Shown: positions 7,572 through 15,408 of the stretch, one piece after another
How positions within the stretch are numbered: position 1 is the first letter of the stretch
Layout: each line of letters begins with the position of its first letter
NCBI GenBank assembly: GCA_963703335.1
Contig: OY969812.1
Location: forward strand, 930,001 to 994,000
Source of the DNA: VRUE01 sp963703335
GTDB taxonomy: Bacteria > Actinomycetota > Thermoleophilia > Solirubrobacterales > 70-9
Direction: 5' to 3'
DNA: 64,000 bases
The notes under the pieces: generated by a model
What the model saw: the letters and a program-made list of their open reading frames with translations, nothing else
Databases searched by the model: none
What the model was told of the DNA's origin: nothing
Made by a program: the position numbers and the translations under genes

Positions 7572-8510
7572 GTGGGGGAGCCCGAAGCAAAGAAGCCGCC
7601 GGCCCACGTGCTCACCAAGCCCGAGGCGCCCGGCAAAATAGGGCAGGGCGTCAGCGCCCGCATCTCGGAGACCATCGGCAGCACTGGCAGAGTGCTGGCC
7701 GCGGTGGCCGGGCTCGGGGTGTTCTTCTTCGCCACCGGCTACCTGGTCGAATGGCAGCGGATGAAGCACGGCGGCTTGCCTCCGGAGCAAGTTATCCCGC
7801 TGATTCCCAAGGAGCAGATCGCCGCCGCGGGAGTACGCGAGTTGACGATCTCGATCTTCCTCGGGGGCGCGATCCTCGCCCTGTTCGTGCTGGGCCTGGT
7901 CGGGCTGGCAAGGGCAACGGAAAACAGGAAGGGCTGGCTGGCGAGGGGCATCAACCGCTTGCTCGAGAAGGAAGTCGCCATGATCGTGGCGATCGGCGTC
8001 TTCACCTTGCTACTCGTCCCCTTCGGCGTGCTGGGCGTGGTCGTAGCGATAATCGTGACGGGGCTGTTCTTCTACGGCCTGCGCCTGGTCCGCCGCTTCC
8101 TCGCCGCGGGCGGGGAGGCGAAATTTCCTCTCTGGAGACTTACGCTGGCGGTCGCCCTGGCGGCGGTCGCCATGATCGCCATACGCCAGCACGAATTCCC
8201 TGAGCCCCGTTCGAAAGCGATTGCGGTGTTGACCGACGGCACGGAATTCAAAGTCGCCTACGTCGCCAGCGATTCCGACAAGATCCTGCTCAGACGACAG
8301 CACAAAGATCGGCCGACGGAACTGATCGTCGTGCAAAGAGATGATCTGGAAAGCCTGCGGGTGATCAAGAGCAAATACGTCTTTTCGCTCAAGCCGTCCC
8401 TGCTCGACGAAATAGCCGGCTTGGTTGAACCCGACTTTCAGCTGAGCTGCATCCCGCCGGAGTGCCGCTGGGACGAAAGCACCCGGATCGGCCCCTCTTC
8501 GCTCTTCTAG
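7572..8510 (+). CDS. Uncharacterised four-helix membrane protein
   Basis: I do not recognise this 312-aa protein. A hydrophilic N-terminus (about 1-40) is followed by a predicted helix at about 43-60 (AAVAGLGVFFFATGYLV). Further helices lie at about 95-112, about 135-172 (a long double span, EKEVAMIVAIGVFTLLLVPFG onward) and about 185-202. A soluble C-terminal domain of ~110 residues follows and contains FKVAYVASDSDKILLRR, which has the feel of a small beta-rich domain. The GTG start at 7572 gives the best-spaced reading from the promoter upstream. It is monocistronic and converges on transketolase. No functional clue comes from the neighbours. Confidence 0.65.
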   Translation: MGEPEAKKPPAHVLTKPEAPGKIGQGVSARISETIGSTGRVLAAVAGLGVFFFATGYLVEWQRMKHGGLPPEQVIPLIPKEQIAAAGVRELTISIFLGGAILALFVLGLVGLARATENRKGWLARGINRLLEKEVAMIVAIGVFTLLLVPFGVLGVVVAIIVTGLFFYGLRLVRRFLAAGGEAKFPLWRLTLAVALAAVAMIAIRQHEFPEPRSKAIAVLTDGTEFKVAYVASDSDKILLRRQHKDRPTELIVVQRDDLESLRVIKSKYVFSLKPSLLDEIAGLVEPDFQLSCIPPECRWDESTRIGPSSLF

Positions 8511-8528
8511 CCCCGCTCTTCTAGCCCC
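8501..8528. repeat. 14-bp tandem duplication across a stop codon
   Basis: GCTCTTCTAGCCCC occurs twice back to back at 8501-8514 and 8515-8528. The first copy contains the TAG stop of the preceding gene. It probably arose by replication slippage. Confidence 0.8.
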
Positions 8529-8541
8529 GCTCGCCGAGCGG
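8527..8541. terminator. Short hairpin between convergent genes
   Basis: CCGCTC (8527-8532) pairs with GAGCGG (8536-8541) around a GCC loop. There is no T-run on either side, so it is at best an intrinsic-like terminator or a barrier between the genes ending at 8510 and 8549. Confidence 0.35.
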
Positions 8542-8548
8542 TCGTGAG

Positions 8549-10369
8549 CTATGCGCGGGCGGGCGCGAAAGCTCGCTCTGCGGCGGCGACGATGTGCGGG
8601 GCGTCGATGCCGGCAGCGGAAAGCAAGTCCGCGGGCGGGCCGCTGCCCGGACGCTCAGTGACGGCGAGGCGCTCGAGCTTCGTGCTGACGCCGGCATCGG
8701 CCAGCGTCGTGGCGACGATCTCGCCGATGCCGCCCTCGGCCCAGTGGTCCTCCACCGTGACGATCGCGCCGGTCTCCTCTGCTGCCTTGACCACGGTCTC
8801 GGCATCAACCGGCTTGACCGAGTAGAGGTCGATGATGCGGGCGGCAATGCCCTTTCCGGCTAGCTCGTCGGCGGCAGCGAGGCATTCGCGCAGGGTGATG
8901 CCGGCGCCGATCAGAGTGATCGCATCCTCGCCGCTGGAGCGAACCGTGTGGCTGCCACCGATCTCGAAGGTCTCGTCTGCCCCGTAGAGCACCGGCGTCG
9001 CCTCGCGAGTGGTCCGCAGGTAGCTGATGCCGCGGTGCTCGCGCATCGCATCGAGCAGCTGCACTGTCTGGTTGGCATCGCTGGGATAGAGCACGACGCT
9101 GCCGAAGACGGCGCGCAGCGAGGCGATGTCTTCGAGCGCCATCTGCGAGGGGCCGTCGGGGCCGATCGAGACACCAACGTGGGACCCACAGAGCTTCAGG
9201 TCTGCATCAGAGATCGCGCCCATGCGGACGAAGTCATAGGCGCGGCTGAGGAAGGCGCCAAACGAGGAGGCAAAGGGCTTCCAGCCGCGGGTCTGCATGC
9301 CAATCGCCGCGGCGACCATCTGCTGCTCGGCGATGTACATCTCGAAGAAGCGGTCGGGATGCTTGGCGGCGAAGCGCTCGGCGTAGGTGGAGTTGCCGAC
9401 CTCGCCGTCGAGGGCGACGACCTTCTCGTCGATCGAGCCGATCCAGGCCAGAGCGTCTCCGTAGGCGCCACGGGTCGCGACCTTCTCCCCGACTTCGTAG
9501 CTGGGGCGCTCGACCGCGGTCCGCTCGACCTCGAACGGCTGCGGCGCCGGCGGCGACTGCACCTCCACGCTCAAATCGCGGATCCCGCCCAACTCCTCGA
9601 CCGCGGCCTCGGGATCGGCGAGCGGCTTGCCGTGCTGGTTCTCCTTGTCCTCGACCGCAGCGACACCGGAGCCCTTCTTGGTCCGCGCGAAGATCACCGC
9701 CGGGCGATCGGCATCCTGGGCGCGCGCGTAGGCCGCATCGATCGCCTCGATGTCGTGCCCGTCGATCTCCTGCACATCCCAGCCGCAGGCGCTGGCGCGC
9801 GCCGCCAACGAAGAGGTATCCCACTCGTGCATGGTCGGGCCGCGCTGGCCGAGCCGGTTGACGTCGACGATCGCGATCAGGTTGCTCAGCTGCGCATAGC
9901 CGGCGTGCTCGAAGGCCTCCCACATCGATCCCTCGGCCAGCTCGGAGTCACCGCAGAGCACCCAGACGCGCAGCTCGGAGTGCTCGAGCCGGTCGGCGGC
10001 AAGCGCGATGCCGACCGAGATCGGCAGGCCCTGACCGAGCGAGCCGGTGGCGACGTCGACCCAGGGAAGTTCCGGTGTCGGGTGGCCCTGCAGGCGCGAG
10101 CCGAACTCGCGGAAGGTGAGCAATTCCTCGTCGTCGATCGCCCCGGCGGCCTTGTAGAGCGCGTAGAGCAGCGGCGAGGCGTGGCCCTTGGAGAAGACGA
10201 GGTGATCGTTGGCCGCGTTCTCGGGCGCGTCGAAGTCGTAGCGCAGGTACTTCGTGAAGAGCACCGCCATCAGGTCGGCGGCCGACATCGAGGAGGTCGG
10301 GTGACCGGAGTTCGCCGCCGCGGCGGCACGGACCGAGTCGACTCGCAGCTGCTGAGCTAGCTCGTGCAC
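8549..10369 (-). CDS. tkt: Transketolase
   Basis: Transketolase is the thiamine-diphosphate enzyme of the non-oxidative pentose phosphate pathway that moves two-carbon units between sugar phosphates. The protein has about 606 aa and is full length. It has the N-terminal substrate segment (SGHPTSSMSAADL, LVFSKGHASPLLYA) and the GSLGQGLPISVGIALA stretch. The ThDP motif starts at GDSELAEGSMWEAFEHA and reaches the expected Asn. A pyrimidine domain and a transketolase C domain follow. The start is uncertain. The GTG at 10369 is the first usable codon after the nadA stop and has no good ribosome-binding site. Longer readings run through nadA in another frame. It probably follows nadA in one transcript. 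Confidence 0.92.
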   Translation of the reverse strand: MHELAQQLRVDSVRAAAAANSGHPTSSMSAADLMAVLFTKYLRYDFDAPENAANDHLVFSKGHASPLLYALYKAAGAIDDEELLTFREFGSRLQGHPTPELPWVDVATGSLGQGLPISVGIALAADRLEHSELRVWVLCGDSELAEGSMWEAFEHAGYAQLSNLIAIVDVNRLGQRGPTMHEWDTSSLAARASACGWDVQEIDGHDIEAIDAAYARAQDADRPAVIFARTKKGSGVAAVEDKENQHGKPLADPEAAVEELGGIRDLSVEVQSPPAPQPFEVERTAVERPSYEVGEKVATRGAYGDALAWIGSIDEKVVALDGEVGNSTYAERFAAKHPDRFFEMYIAEQQMVAAAIGMQTRGWKPFASSFGAFLSRAYDFVRMGAISDADLKLCGSHVGVSIGPDGPSQMALEDIASLRAVFGSVVLYPSDANQTVQLLDAMREHRGISYLRTTREATPVLYGADETFEIGGSHTVRSSGEDAITLIGAGITLRECLAAADELAGKGIAARIIDLYSVKPVDAETVVKAAEETGAIVTVEDHWAEGGIGEIVATTLADAGVSTKLERLAVTERPGSGPPADLLSAAGIDAPHIVAAAERAFAPARA

Positions 10370-10389
10370 GGCGAGGACAATATCTGTCG

Positions 10390-11421
10390 CTAGCCGATCG
10401 CGACCATGCGCTCGATCGGCAACTTCGCCCGCTCCGCGACGTCCGCTGGCACGCTCACCTCGAACTTCATGTCGCGCAGGCTGTCGCGCAGCTTCGGCAG
10501 CGTGATCATCTTCATGTACTTGCAGAAGGCCATCCGATTTGCCTCGATCAGGTTGGCCTCGGGAGCTGCCTGCTGTAGCGGATAGAGCATGCCGTTCTCG
10601 GTGGCGACGATGAAGCTGCCGTCGGGGTTCTCTTCGACGTGCTGGAGCATTCCCGAGGTCGAGAGCATGTGGACGCCCTGCGGCTCGATATCGCCGGAAG
10701 CGACGTACTCCATCGCCTGCGTGGCACAACCGCACTCGGGGTGGATCAGGAACTCAGCCTCAGGGTTTTCGGCCCGGGTCTGGGCGATGTCGCCGGGGCG
10801 GATGCCGGCGTGCACGTGGCACTCGCCGTCCCAGATGTGGAAGCGGGCGCGGCGCTCGGGATCCTCATGCAGTCCCGTCTCACGCTCGACGAAGGCGCCC
10901 AGCCACATGTCGGGGCCGAAGAGGATCTCGGTGTCGGCACCGTGCTCGGCCCAGATGTGCTCGACGACCTTGACCGCATTGGAGGAGGTACAGCAGTAGT
11001 CGGTCTCGGCCTTCACCTCGGCGGAGGTGTTGACGTACATAACGACGAGGGCGCTGGGGTGCTCGGCCTTCCAGGCGCGCAGTTGGTCGGCATCGATCGA
11101 GTCGGCGAGCGAACAGCCGGCGTCGAGGTCGGGGATCAACACCTTCTTCTCGAGCGAGAGGATCGAGGCGGTCTCGGCCATGAAGTGGACACCACAGAAG
11201 GCGATCGCGTCGGCGTCGGTGGCGGCGGCCTCGCGCGAGAGCCCCAGTGAGTCGCCCATGTGATCGGCGACGTCCTGCACCTCGGGCAACTGGTAGTTGT
11301 GGGCGAGGATGACGGCGTTGCGCTCGGCGGCGAGCGCGCGCACCTCTCCGCTCAGGGCAGCGATTTCTGCGGGCGAAAGAGCGTCCGGTTTGGTGGGTTG
11401 GATCGTGGGCAACTCCTGCAT
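10390..11421 (-). CDS. nadA: Quinolinate synthase NadA
   Basis: NadA condenses iminoaspartate with dihydroxyacetone phosphate to quinolinate in de novo NAD synthesis and carries an oxygen-sensitive 4Fe-4S cluster. It has 343 aa. The three family Cys ligands are visible in IAFCGVHFMAETA, TDYCCTSSNAVK and HPECGCATQAME. The N-terminus AVILAHNYQLPEVQDVADHMGDS (shown in part) is typical. The ATG at 11421 is preceded by a GGAAGG ribosome-binding site. The same frame continues upstream into the fpg region but is not coding there. nadC lies 1.1 kb away on the same strand. No nadB or aspartate dehydrogenase gene is seen in the window. Confidence 0.96.
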   Translation of the reverse strand: MQELPTIQPTKPDALSPAEIAALSGEVRALAAERNAVILAHNYQLPEVQDVADHMGDSLGLSREAAATDADAIAFCGVHFMAETASILSLEKKVLIPDLDAGCSLADSIDADQLRAWKAEHPSALVVMYVNTSAEVKAETDYCCTSSNAVKVVEHIWAEHGADTEILFGPDMWLGAFVERETGLHEDPERRARFHIWDGECHVHAGIRPGDIAQTRAENPEAEFLIHPECGCATQAMEYVASGDIEPQGVHMLSTSGMLQHVEENPDGSFIVATENGMLYPLQQAAPEANLIEANRMAFCKYMKMITLPKLRDSLRDMKFEVSVPADVAERAKLPIERMVAIG

Positions 11422-11523
11422 GGAGCCTTCCGTTTCCGATGTTCGCTGGCTCGGTCGTTGACCTAGAGCCCAGTCGAATGAACTGAGTACAAGTCTAACG
11501 GTCTGGCGCGCGGGTCCTGTCCC

Positions 11524-11576
11524 GGGGGAGGGGGGCCTGCGGGCGGGCCACGGTCCGTCCTCGACCCCCCTCCCCC
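11524..11576. other. G-rich hairpin with G-quadruplex potential between nadA and fpg
   Basis: Twelve bases GGGGGAGGGGGG (11524-11535) are the exact reverse complement of 11565-11576. The first 24 bases also contain four G-runs of three or more with loops of 1-5 nt (11524-11547), which fits a G-quadruplex. The element sits in the shared upstream region of the divergent nadA and fpg genes, about 100 bp before nadA and 40 bp before fpg. Confidence 0.6.
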
Positions 11577-11616
11577 GTGCCACCCACGCGTGCGGCGTAG
11601 GCGCGAGACTTGTTCT

Positions 11617-12462
11617 ATGCCCGAGTTGCCTGAGGTTGAGATTGCGGCGCGGCGATTGAACACCGCATTGATAGGAGGTTCTGTCGAATCGGTCCTGGCT
11701 CCAGGGATGAACGTGATGAAGACCTTCGATCCTCCCCTGGAGGCGCTTGCTGGGTGTGAGATCAGCGGCGTGCGGCGGGTCGGGAAGATGCCCGTGGTCG
11801 AGTTTGGGGATTTGGCGCTGTTGATTCATTTGATGTCTGCCGGGCGGCTGCGGGTGTTCGACAAGCGGGCGTCGTTGAAAGACCGGGCCTCGCGGGTGCT
11901 GGTCAGGCTGGAGGATGGGCGGGAGCTGCGACTGCGGGAGTTTGGGACGAAGCAGCGGGCTTGGGCGAAGCTGCTGGCAAGCGATGCCGTTGACGAGGAC
12001 GAGGCGGTGGCGCGGCTTGGGCCGGAAGCTTGGCCGGCGCCTCCTCTTGAGAACTTCGCAGCGCTGATCGACCAACCGCGGCATCTGCACCCGCTGCTCC
12101 GCCACCAAGGCGACATCGCCGGCATTGGCCGCTCCTGGGTCGACGAGATCCTTTGGGAGGCGCGGCTCTCCCCCTTCAAGAAGGGGTCGGAGCTGGACTC
12201 CGAGGAGGTCGAACGCCTCCACGCGGCCCTGCACGTCCTAGGCGACGCGATCGATCACTACGAGAAGACCATCGGCGATCAGCTCCCAGACAAGATGCCG
12301 ATGCCCCTGCAGGTCCACAAGCGAGAGGGCCAACCCTGTCCCCGCTGCGGCACCACAATCGAGGCCGTCTTCTTCTCCGAGCACCAGACCAACTACTGCC
12401 CCAAGGAGCAGACCGGTGACCGCGTCCTCAAGGACCGCCGTCTCTCGAAACTGCTCAAGTGA
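11617..12462 (+). CDS. Fpg/Nei-type DNA glycosylase with altered zinc site
   Basis: This is a base-excision repair glycosylase/AP lyase of the Fpg/MutM-Nei family, 281 aa. After Met removal the catalytic Pro and Glu are present (MPELPEVE), and the conserved beta-lyase Lys falls at residue 57 (GVRRVGKMPV). The helix-2-turn-helix is divergent: GDIAGIGRSWVDEILW, where Fpg usually has GIGN. The C-terminal zinc finger keeps three Cys (241, 244, 261), but the fourth is Glu264 (NYCPKEQTG). The following DRRLSKLLK, with the finger Arg, is intact. The differences point to a diverged paralogue rather than canonical MutM, and the base preference is unknown. The start is fixed by MPELPE, since Pro2 is catalytic. 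Confidence 0.9.
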   Translation: MPELPEVEIAARRLNTALIGGSVESVLAPGMNVMKTFDPPLEALAGCEISGVRRVGKMPVVEFGDLALLIHLMSAGRLRVFDKRASLKDRASRVLVRLEDGRELRLREFGTKQRAWAKLLASDAVDEDEAVARLGPEAWPAPPLENFAALIDQPRHLHPLLRHQGDIAGIGRSWVDEILWEARLSPFKKGSELDSEEVERLHAALHVLGDAIDHYEKTIGDQLPDKMPMPLQVHKREGQPCPRCGTTIEAVFFSEHQTNYCPKEQTGDRVLKDRRLSKLLK

Positions 12463-12472
12463 GCTCGGGGAA

Positions 12473-12490
12473 AGAAGGACCGGTCCTTCT
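12473..12490. terminator. Perfect 18-bp palindrome between convergent fpg and nadC
   Basis: AGAAGGACC (12473-12481) abuts its reverse complement GGTCCTTCT (12482-12490), right at the nadC stop codon. It is preceded by an A-rich run and followed by TTCTCAC. It may act as a bidirectional terminator. A protein-binding site is the alternative, because the stem has no loop. Confidence 0.45.
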
Positions 12491-13356
12491 CACGCCGACT
12501 CGATCAGCATGCTGAAATCGAGCGTCGGGGCTGAGTGGGTGAGGGCGCCAACGGAGATGAAATCGACGCCGGACTCGGCGATCGGGCGTACGGTCTCCAG
12601 GCTGACGCCGCCCGAAGCCTCCAGCGACGGCCCTCCCCCATCCCTGTGAGCGTTGCCGTCACGCAGCTCGACCGCCTTGCGCAGCGTGCCTGCGTCCATG
12701 TTGTCGAGAAGCAGTACGTCGGCGCCGGTGCCGAGCGCGTAGGCGACCTCGTCGAGATTGCGGCACTCGACCTCGACTGCCAAGTCGGGATGCTTCCCGC
12801 GGGCGGCATGCACCGCCTTGGCCAAGCCGCCGGAAAGGGCGATGTGGTTCTCCTTGATCAGGATCGCGTCGTAAAGGCCCATGCGGTGGTTGCGCCCTCC
12901 ACCCGCCAGCACCGCTGCCTTCTCCAGCTCGCGCAGCCCCGGAGTCGTCTTGCGCGTGTCGAGGATCGCCGCCCCGGTCCCGGCCACCGCCTCGACGAAG
13001 CGAGCGGTAAGCGTCGCCACCCCGGAGAGGTGGCCGAGGAAGTTGAGTGCCGTGCGCTCCGCCGCCAGCAACGACGCGGCTGGACCGCTGGTGAGAAGAA
13101 CCTCGGCAGGCACCCCGTCCCGCCACTGCCCCTCGACCACGAGGTTGTCGACGTCCTCCACCCCGCACTGCCGCATCGTCTCGGCCACCAAGCCAAGCCC
13201 AAAGACGACGCCCGGCCGCTTCTGCACGATCCGCGCCCGCCCCCGCGTCCCCTCGGGAACCGTGGCTTCCGCCGTCACGTCGCCGTCGCCAACGTCCTCA
13301 GCCAGCGCGCGGGCCACGATCGCCTCCAATCCCAAGTCATCCAATCTCGGTCTCAT
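12490..13356 (-). CDS. nadC: Nicotinate-nucleotide pyrophosphorylase (carboxylating) NadC
   Basis: NadC converts quinolinate and PRPP to nicotinate mononucleotide, the step after NadA. It has 288 aa. The conserved blocks are ERTALNFLGHLSGVATLT, ILDTRKTTPGLRELEKAAV (DTRKTTPG motif), GGRNHRMGLYDAILIKENH and the C-terminal SGGVSLETVRPIAESGVDFISVG stretch. The start ATG at 13356 lies in a CATTTCAAGTA box that is repeated 45 bp upstream, so the boxes described for 13357-13430 form its promoter region. Confidence 0.96.
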   Translation of the reverse strand: MRPRLDDLGLEAIVARALAEDVGDGDVTAEATVPEGTRGRARIVQKRPGVVFGLGLVAETMRQCGVEDVDNLVVEGQWRDGVPAEVLLTSGPAASLLAAERTALNFLGHLSGVATLTARFVEAVAGTGAAILDTRKTTPGLRELEKAAVLAGGGRNHRMGLYDAILIKENHIALSGGLAKAVHAARGKHPDLAVEVECRNLDEVAYALGTGADVLLLDNMDAGTLRKAVELRDGNAHRDGGGPSLEASGGVSLETVRPIAESGVDFISVGALTHSAPTLDFSMLIESA

Positions 13357-13430
13357 TTCAAGTAAAAAACTGCTTTTTGCAGGGATATTTAGGGTCGCAT
13401 TTCAAGTAGTTGCAAGTAGGATGCAAGTAG
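13357..13430. promoter_or_regulatory. CAAGTA(G) iterons upstream of nadC
   Basis: Four copies of a CAAGTA box occur in one orientation. One lies at 13357-13364. Three more (TTCAAGTAG, TTGCAAGTAG, ATGCAAGTAG) have their CAAGTAG cores at 13403, 13413 and 13423, exactly 10 bp apart, so they are on one face of the helix. Between them a short stem CTGC/GCAG carries flanking T and A runs. The same box appears inverted at the start of the AlbA_2 gene. Exact helical phasing suggests cooperative protein binding. Confidence 0.65.
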
Positions 13431-14840
13431 TTATTTTGTCTTCAGTCGCCAGTAGGCACGCGGATCCCGGCGGGACTTGCCAACCCACTCGACAATCCCG
13501 GCGTCTCTGAGCATGCCGAGTTCTCGCTGAACCACGGGCCTTGAAATTCCCAAGGCATTCGTCAGGTCTCCGGTGCTCATCCGCCTCTCCAAGCGCAGCG
13601 TCCTGCTGATCGCTCGCGCTTGCTCCGGCAATCTTTCCTCCAATTCTCGATCGACCGGCTCGGTCAGGAGCTGCAGCTCAACGCTCCCCGAGGTCTGCCT
13701 ATACACAGGATCGGTCAGGCCCGCGTGTCGCATCTCTTCGAACATGCGGCGTATCCCCTCGCCAAGCTCCTGCCCCAAGCTGAGGTCGGCGCAGACTCGT
13801 GCGATGCGCGGATTGCGAGCGAAGCGCGTGACCTGGAGGGGGTTGCTGAGGTCGATAAGCCCAGGGAAGCGGCCCGGGCTGGATATCTCAATCCGGTCGT
13901 CAAAAATCTCGACTCGGATGTGATCGCCGGCCATGCTGTAGGAACGATGCACCGCGGCGTTGACGATCCCCTCCAGCCACGCATCCTCGGGCACGAGCGG
14001 CACATCTTCAAAGACCCCCCCTGCGCCCAAGGCCCTTCTGGTCGGCTGCAAACGCTTGACCTCCACCCTCGCATCCGCCAGTTGCTTCGGGATCTGCCCC
14101 TCGAGCCTGACATCGTCGACGAGTTGCTGGCGAGCGCCCGATCCGCGCTCGTGGCCTCGATATCTCAACACCCTGATCATCGCCTCGGGCAAGAATGCCT
14201 GCGGCGCCTCGGCGAAAAGCAAGCAACCGGCGATCGTCAGCTCGTCGCCTACGGTCAATCCACGCGCATACAGGAGGCGCTTTGGATCGTGCGCACCGAC
14301 GGCGATCGCGTACTCCTCCAGGAGGTCCTTTTCGACTGACTCCAGCGACGCTCCCGATGGGCCCGCCTCGTAACTGGACTGTCCCTTGTCATAGAGAAGC
14401 TCGTGCCGCTGGGAGAAGTTGAGCCTGCGATTCTCGTCGCCGACCCGGAGGAAGACCTCGTCCCTCTGGTTCGCGTGAACGGTGTCTCCGGGCTCGATCT
14501 CGAAGACCAAGAGCTCGTTTGGCTCCCCCTCGCGGTCGACGCAACTGACCAGCCGCGGCTTCGCCCGTACAGGAGGAAAGCAGAAGTCGACGTTTGCCTG
14601 AAATTGCGAGTTTCTCCTCTCTAGATTTCCATTCGTGCCCTCGACCTCTCCGTCGGAAAGGCCGACGACCACAGTTCCGCCATCCGCGTTGGAGAAGCCG
14701 ATCAAGGTGTTGGCCAGGTCACGTGGGGCAATCCTCGTGGACTTGCGCTCCAGCCACTGGTCCTCGACGATGCCCGCGAGCTCTTGGCCGATGTCCTCGG
14801 GCGGGGCGTTGAGAGCGTTTTCGACGGCGATCGTCCCCAT
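13431..14840 (-). CDS. AlbA_2 (Schlafen-type) DNA-binding / ATPase-fold transcriptional regulator
   Basis: The protein has 469 aa. The N-terminal AlbA_2 domain (about 20-130) contains LERKSTRIAPRDLANTLIGF and GGTVVVGLSDG. A RecG-like/HATPase_c_4 region follows (about 240-370) with GIVNAAVHRSYSMAGDHIRVE in outline and a GRFPG/LGEGIRRMFEEM block. The C-terminus is a winged helix (MSTGDLTNALGISRPVVQRE). Proteins of this build are usually called ATP-binding or putative DNA-binding regulators, and few have known targets. The ATG at 14840 is preferred over an in-frame TTG at 14855 that lies inside the CAAGTAG inverted repeat. Matching boxes at both ends of the gene suggest that it binds them and controls itself and nadC (inference). 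Confidence 0.82.
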   Translation of the reverse strand: MGTIAVENALNAPPEDIGQELAGIVEDQWLERKSTRIAPRDLANTLIGFSNADGGTVVVGLSDGEVEGTNGNLERRNSQFQANVDFCFPPVRAKPRLVSCVDREGEPNELLVFEIEPGDTVHANQRDEVFLRVGDENRRLNFSQRHELLYDKGQSSYEAGPSGASLESVEKDLLEEYAIAVGAHDPKRLLYARGLTVGDELTIAGCLLFAEAPQAFLPEAMIRVLRYRGHERGSGARQQLVDDVRLEGQIPKQLADARVEVKRLQPTRRALGAGGVFEDVPLVPEDAWLEGIVNAAVHRSYSMAGDHIRVEIFDDRIEISSPGRFPGLIDLSNPLQVTRFARNPRIARVCADLSLGQELGEGIRRMFEEMRHAGLTDPVYRQTSGSVELQLLTEPVDRELEERLPEQARAISRTLRLERRMSTGDLTNALGISRPVVQRELGMLRDAGIVEWVGKSRRDPRAYWRLKTK

Positions 14841-14845
14841 ATCTT

Positions 14846-14879
14846 CTACTTGCAATTATTGCATGTACATTGCAAGTAG
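14846..14879. promoter_or_regulatory. Inverted CAAGTAG operator at the AlbA_2 gene start
   Basis: CTACTTGCAAT (14846-14856) and ATTGCAAGTAG (14869-14879) are exact 11-bp inverted repeats 12 bp apart, directly before the ATG at 14840. The core is the same as in the direct repeats at 13403-13430. The spacing and position fit an autoregulatory operator. Confidence 0.7.
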
Positions 14880-14943
14880 CTTCTTTGCCTTCGCCTGACT
14901 GGCCCCTCTCACGCTCTATCCCCTTTCAGCGTTTAATCCAAGA

Positions 14944-15408
14944 GTGACCGCGCTGCCGCCATTCCAAGCACTTCTGGACGAGCACGCAGCCGATGTGATG
15001 GGCGTGCTGCGGGGAGCGGTGGGACGGACCGACGCCGAAGACTGCTTCCAGGAGACCTTCCTGGCCGCGCTGCGGGCGTATCCGAAGCTGGGCAACGCCG
15101 AAAACCTACGCGGCTGGCTACTGACGATCGCCTACCGCAAGGCGATCGACCACCACAGGGCAAACGGCAGGCTGCCGGTGCCGGTTGCGGAGGTGGCCGA
15201 GATCGCGGTCGAGGACCAGTCGGCGGCGGACGACGGCATCTGGGAGCTGGTCGGGGCGCTGCCGCCGAAGCAGCGGGCCGCGGTGACGCTGCGCTACGCC
15301 TGCGACCTGTCCCACGCCGAGATTGCCGCCGCGCTCGGCTGCTCGCCCGAGGCGGCGCGACGCAGCCTTCACGAGGGAATCAAGCGACTGAGAAAGGAGT
15401 TGACATGA
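14944..15408 (+). CDS. ECF-type RNA polymerase sigma factor
   Basis: The protein has 154 aa, short for sigma-70 but normal for ECF factors. Region 2 is clear (DAEDCFQETFLAALRAYPKL, then NLRGWLLTIAYRKAIDHHRA). Region 4 is also clear (LPPKQRAAVTLRYACDLSHA, EIAAALGCSPEAARRSLHEG). Start is GTG at 14944. The last codons overlap the next gene's ATG (ATGA), so translation is coupled. The partner is an alkyltransferase rather than a zinc-binding anti-sigma factor, so this is likely a stress sigma factor tied to DNA alkylation or a house pair with unknown trigger (inference). Confidence 0.9.
   Translation: MTALPPFQALLDEHAADVMGVLRGAVGRTDAEDCFQETFLAALRAYPKLGNAENLRGWLLTIAYRKAIDHHRANGRLPVPVAEVAEIAVEDQSAADDGIWELVGALPPKQRAAVTLRYACDLSHAEIAAALGCSPEAARRSLHEGIKRLRKELT

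Noticed and set aside
10370..10735. Extended N-terminus of transketolase
   Set aside because: It is out-of-frame nadA sequence rich in Arg and Ala. The conserved transketolase start begins near 10369.
11422..12234. Extended N-terminus of nadA overlapping fpg
   Set aside because: The sequence is antisense to the certain fpg gene. The ATG at 11421 with GGAAGG gives the normal NadA length.
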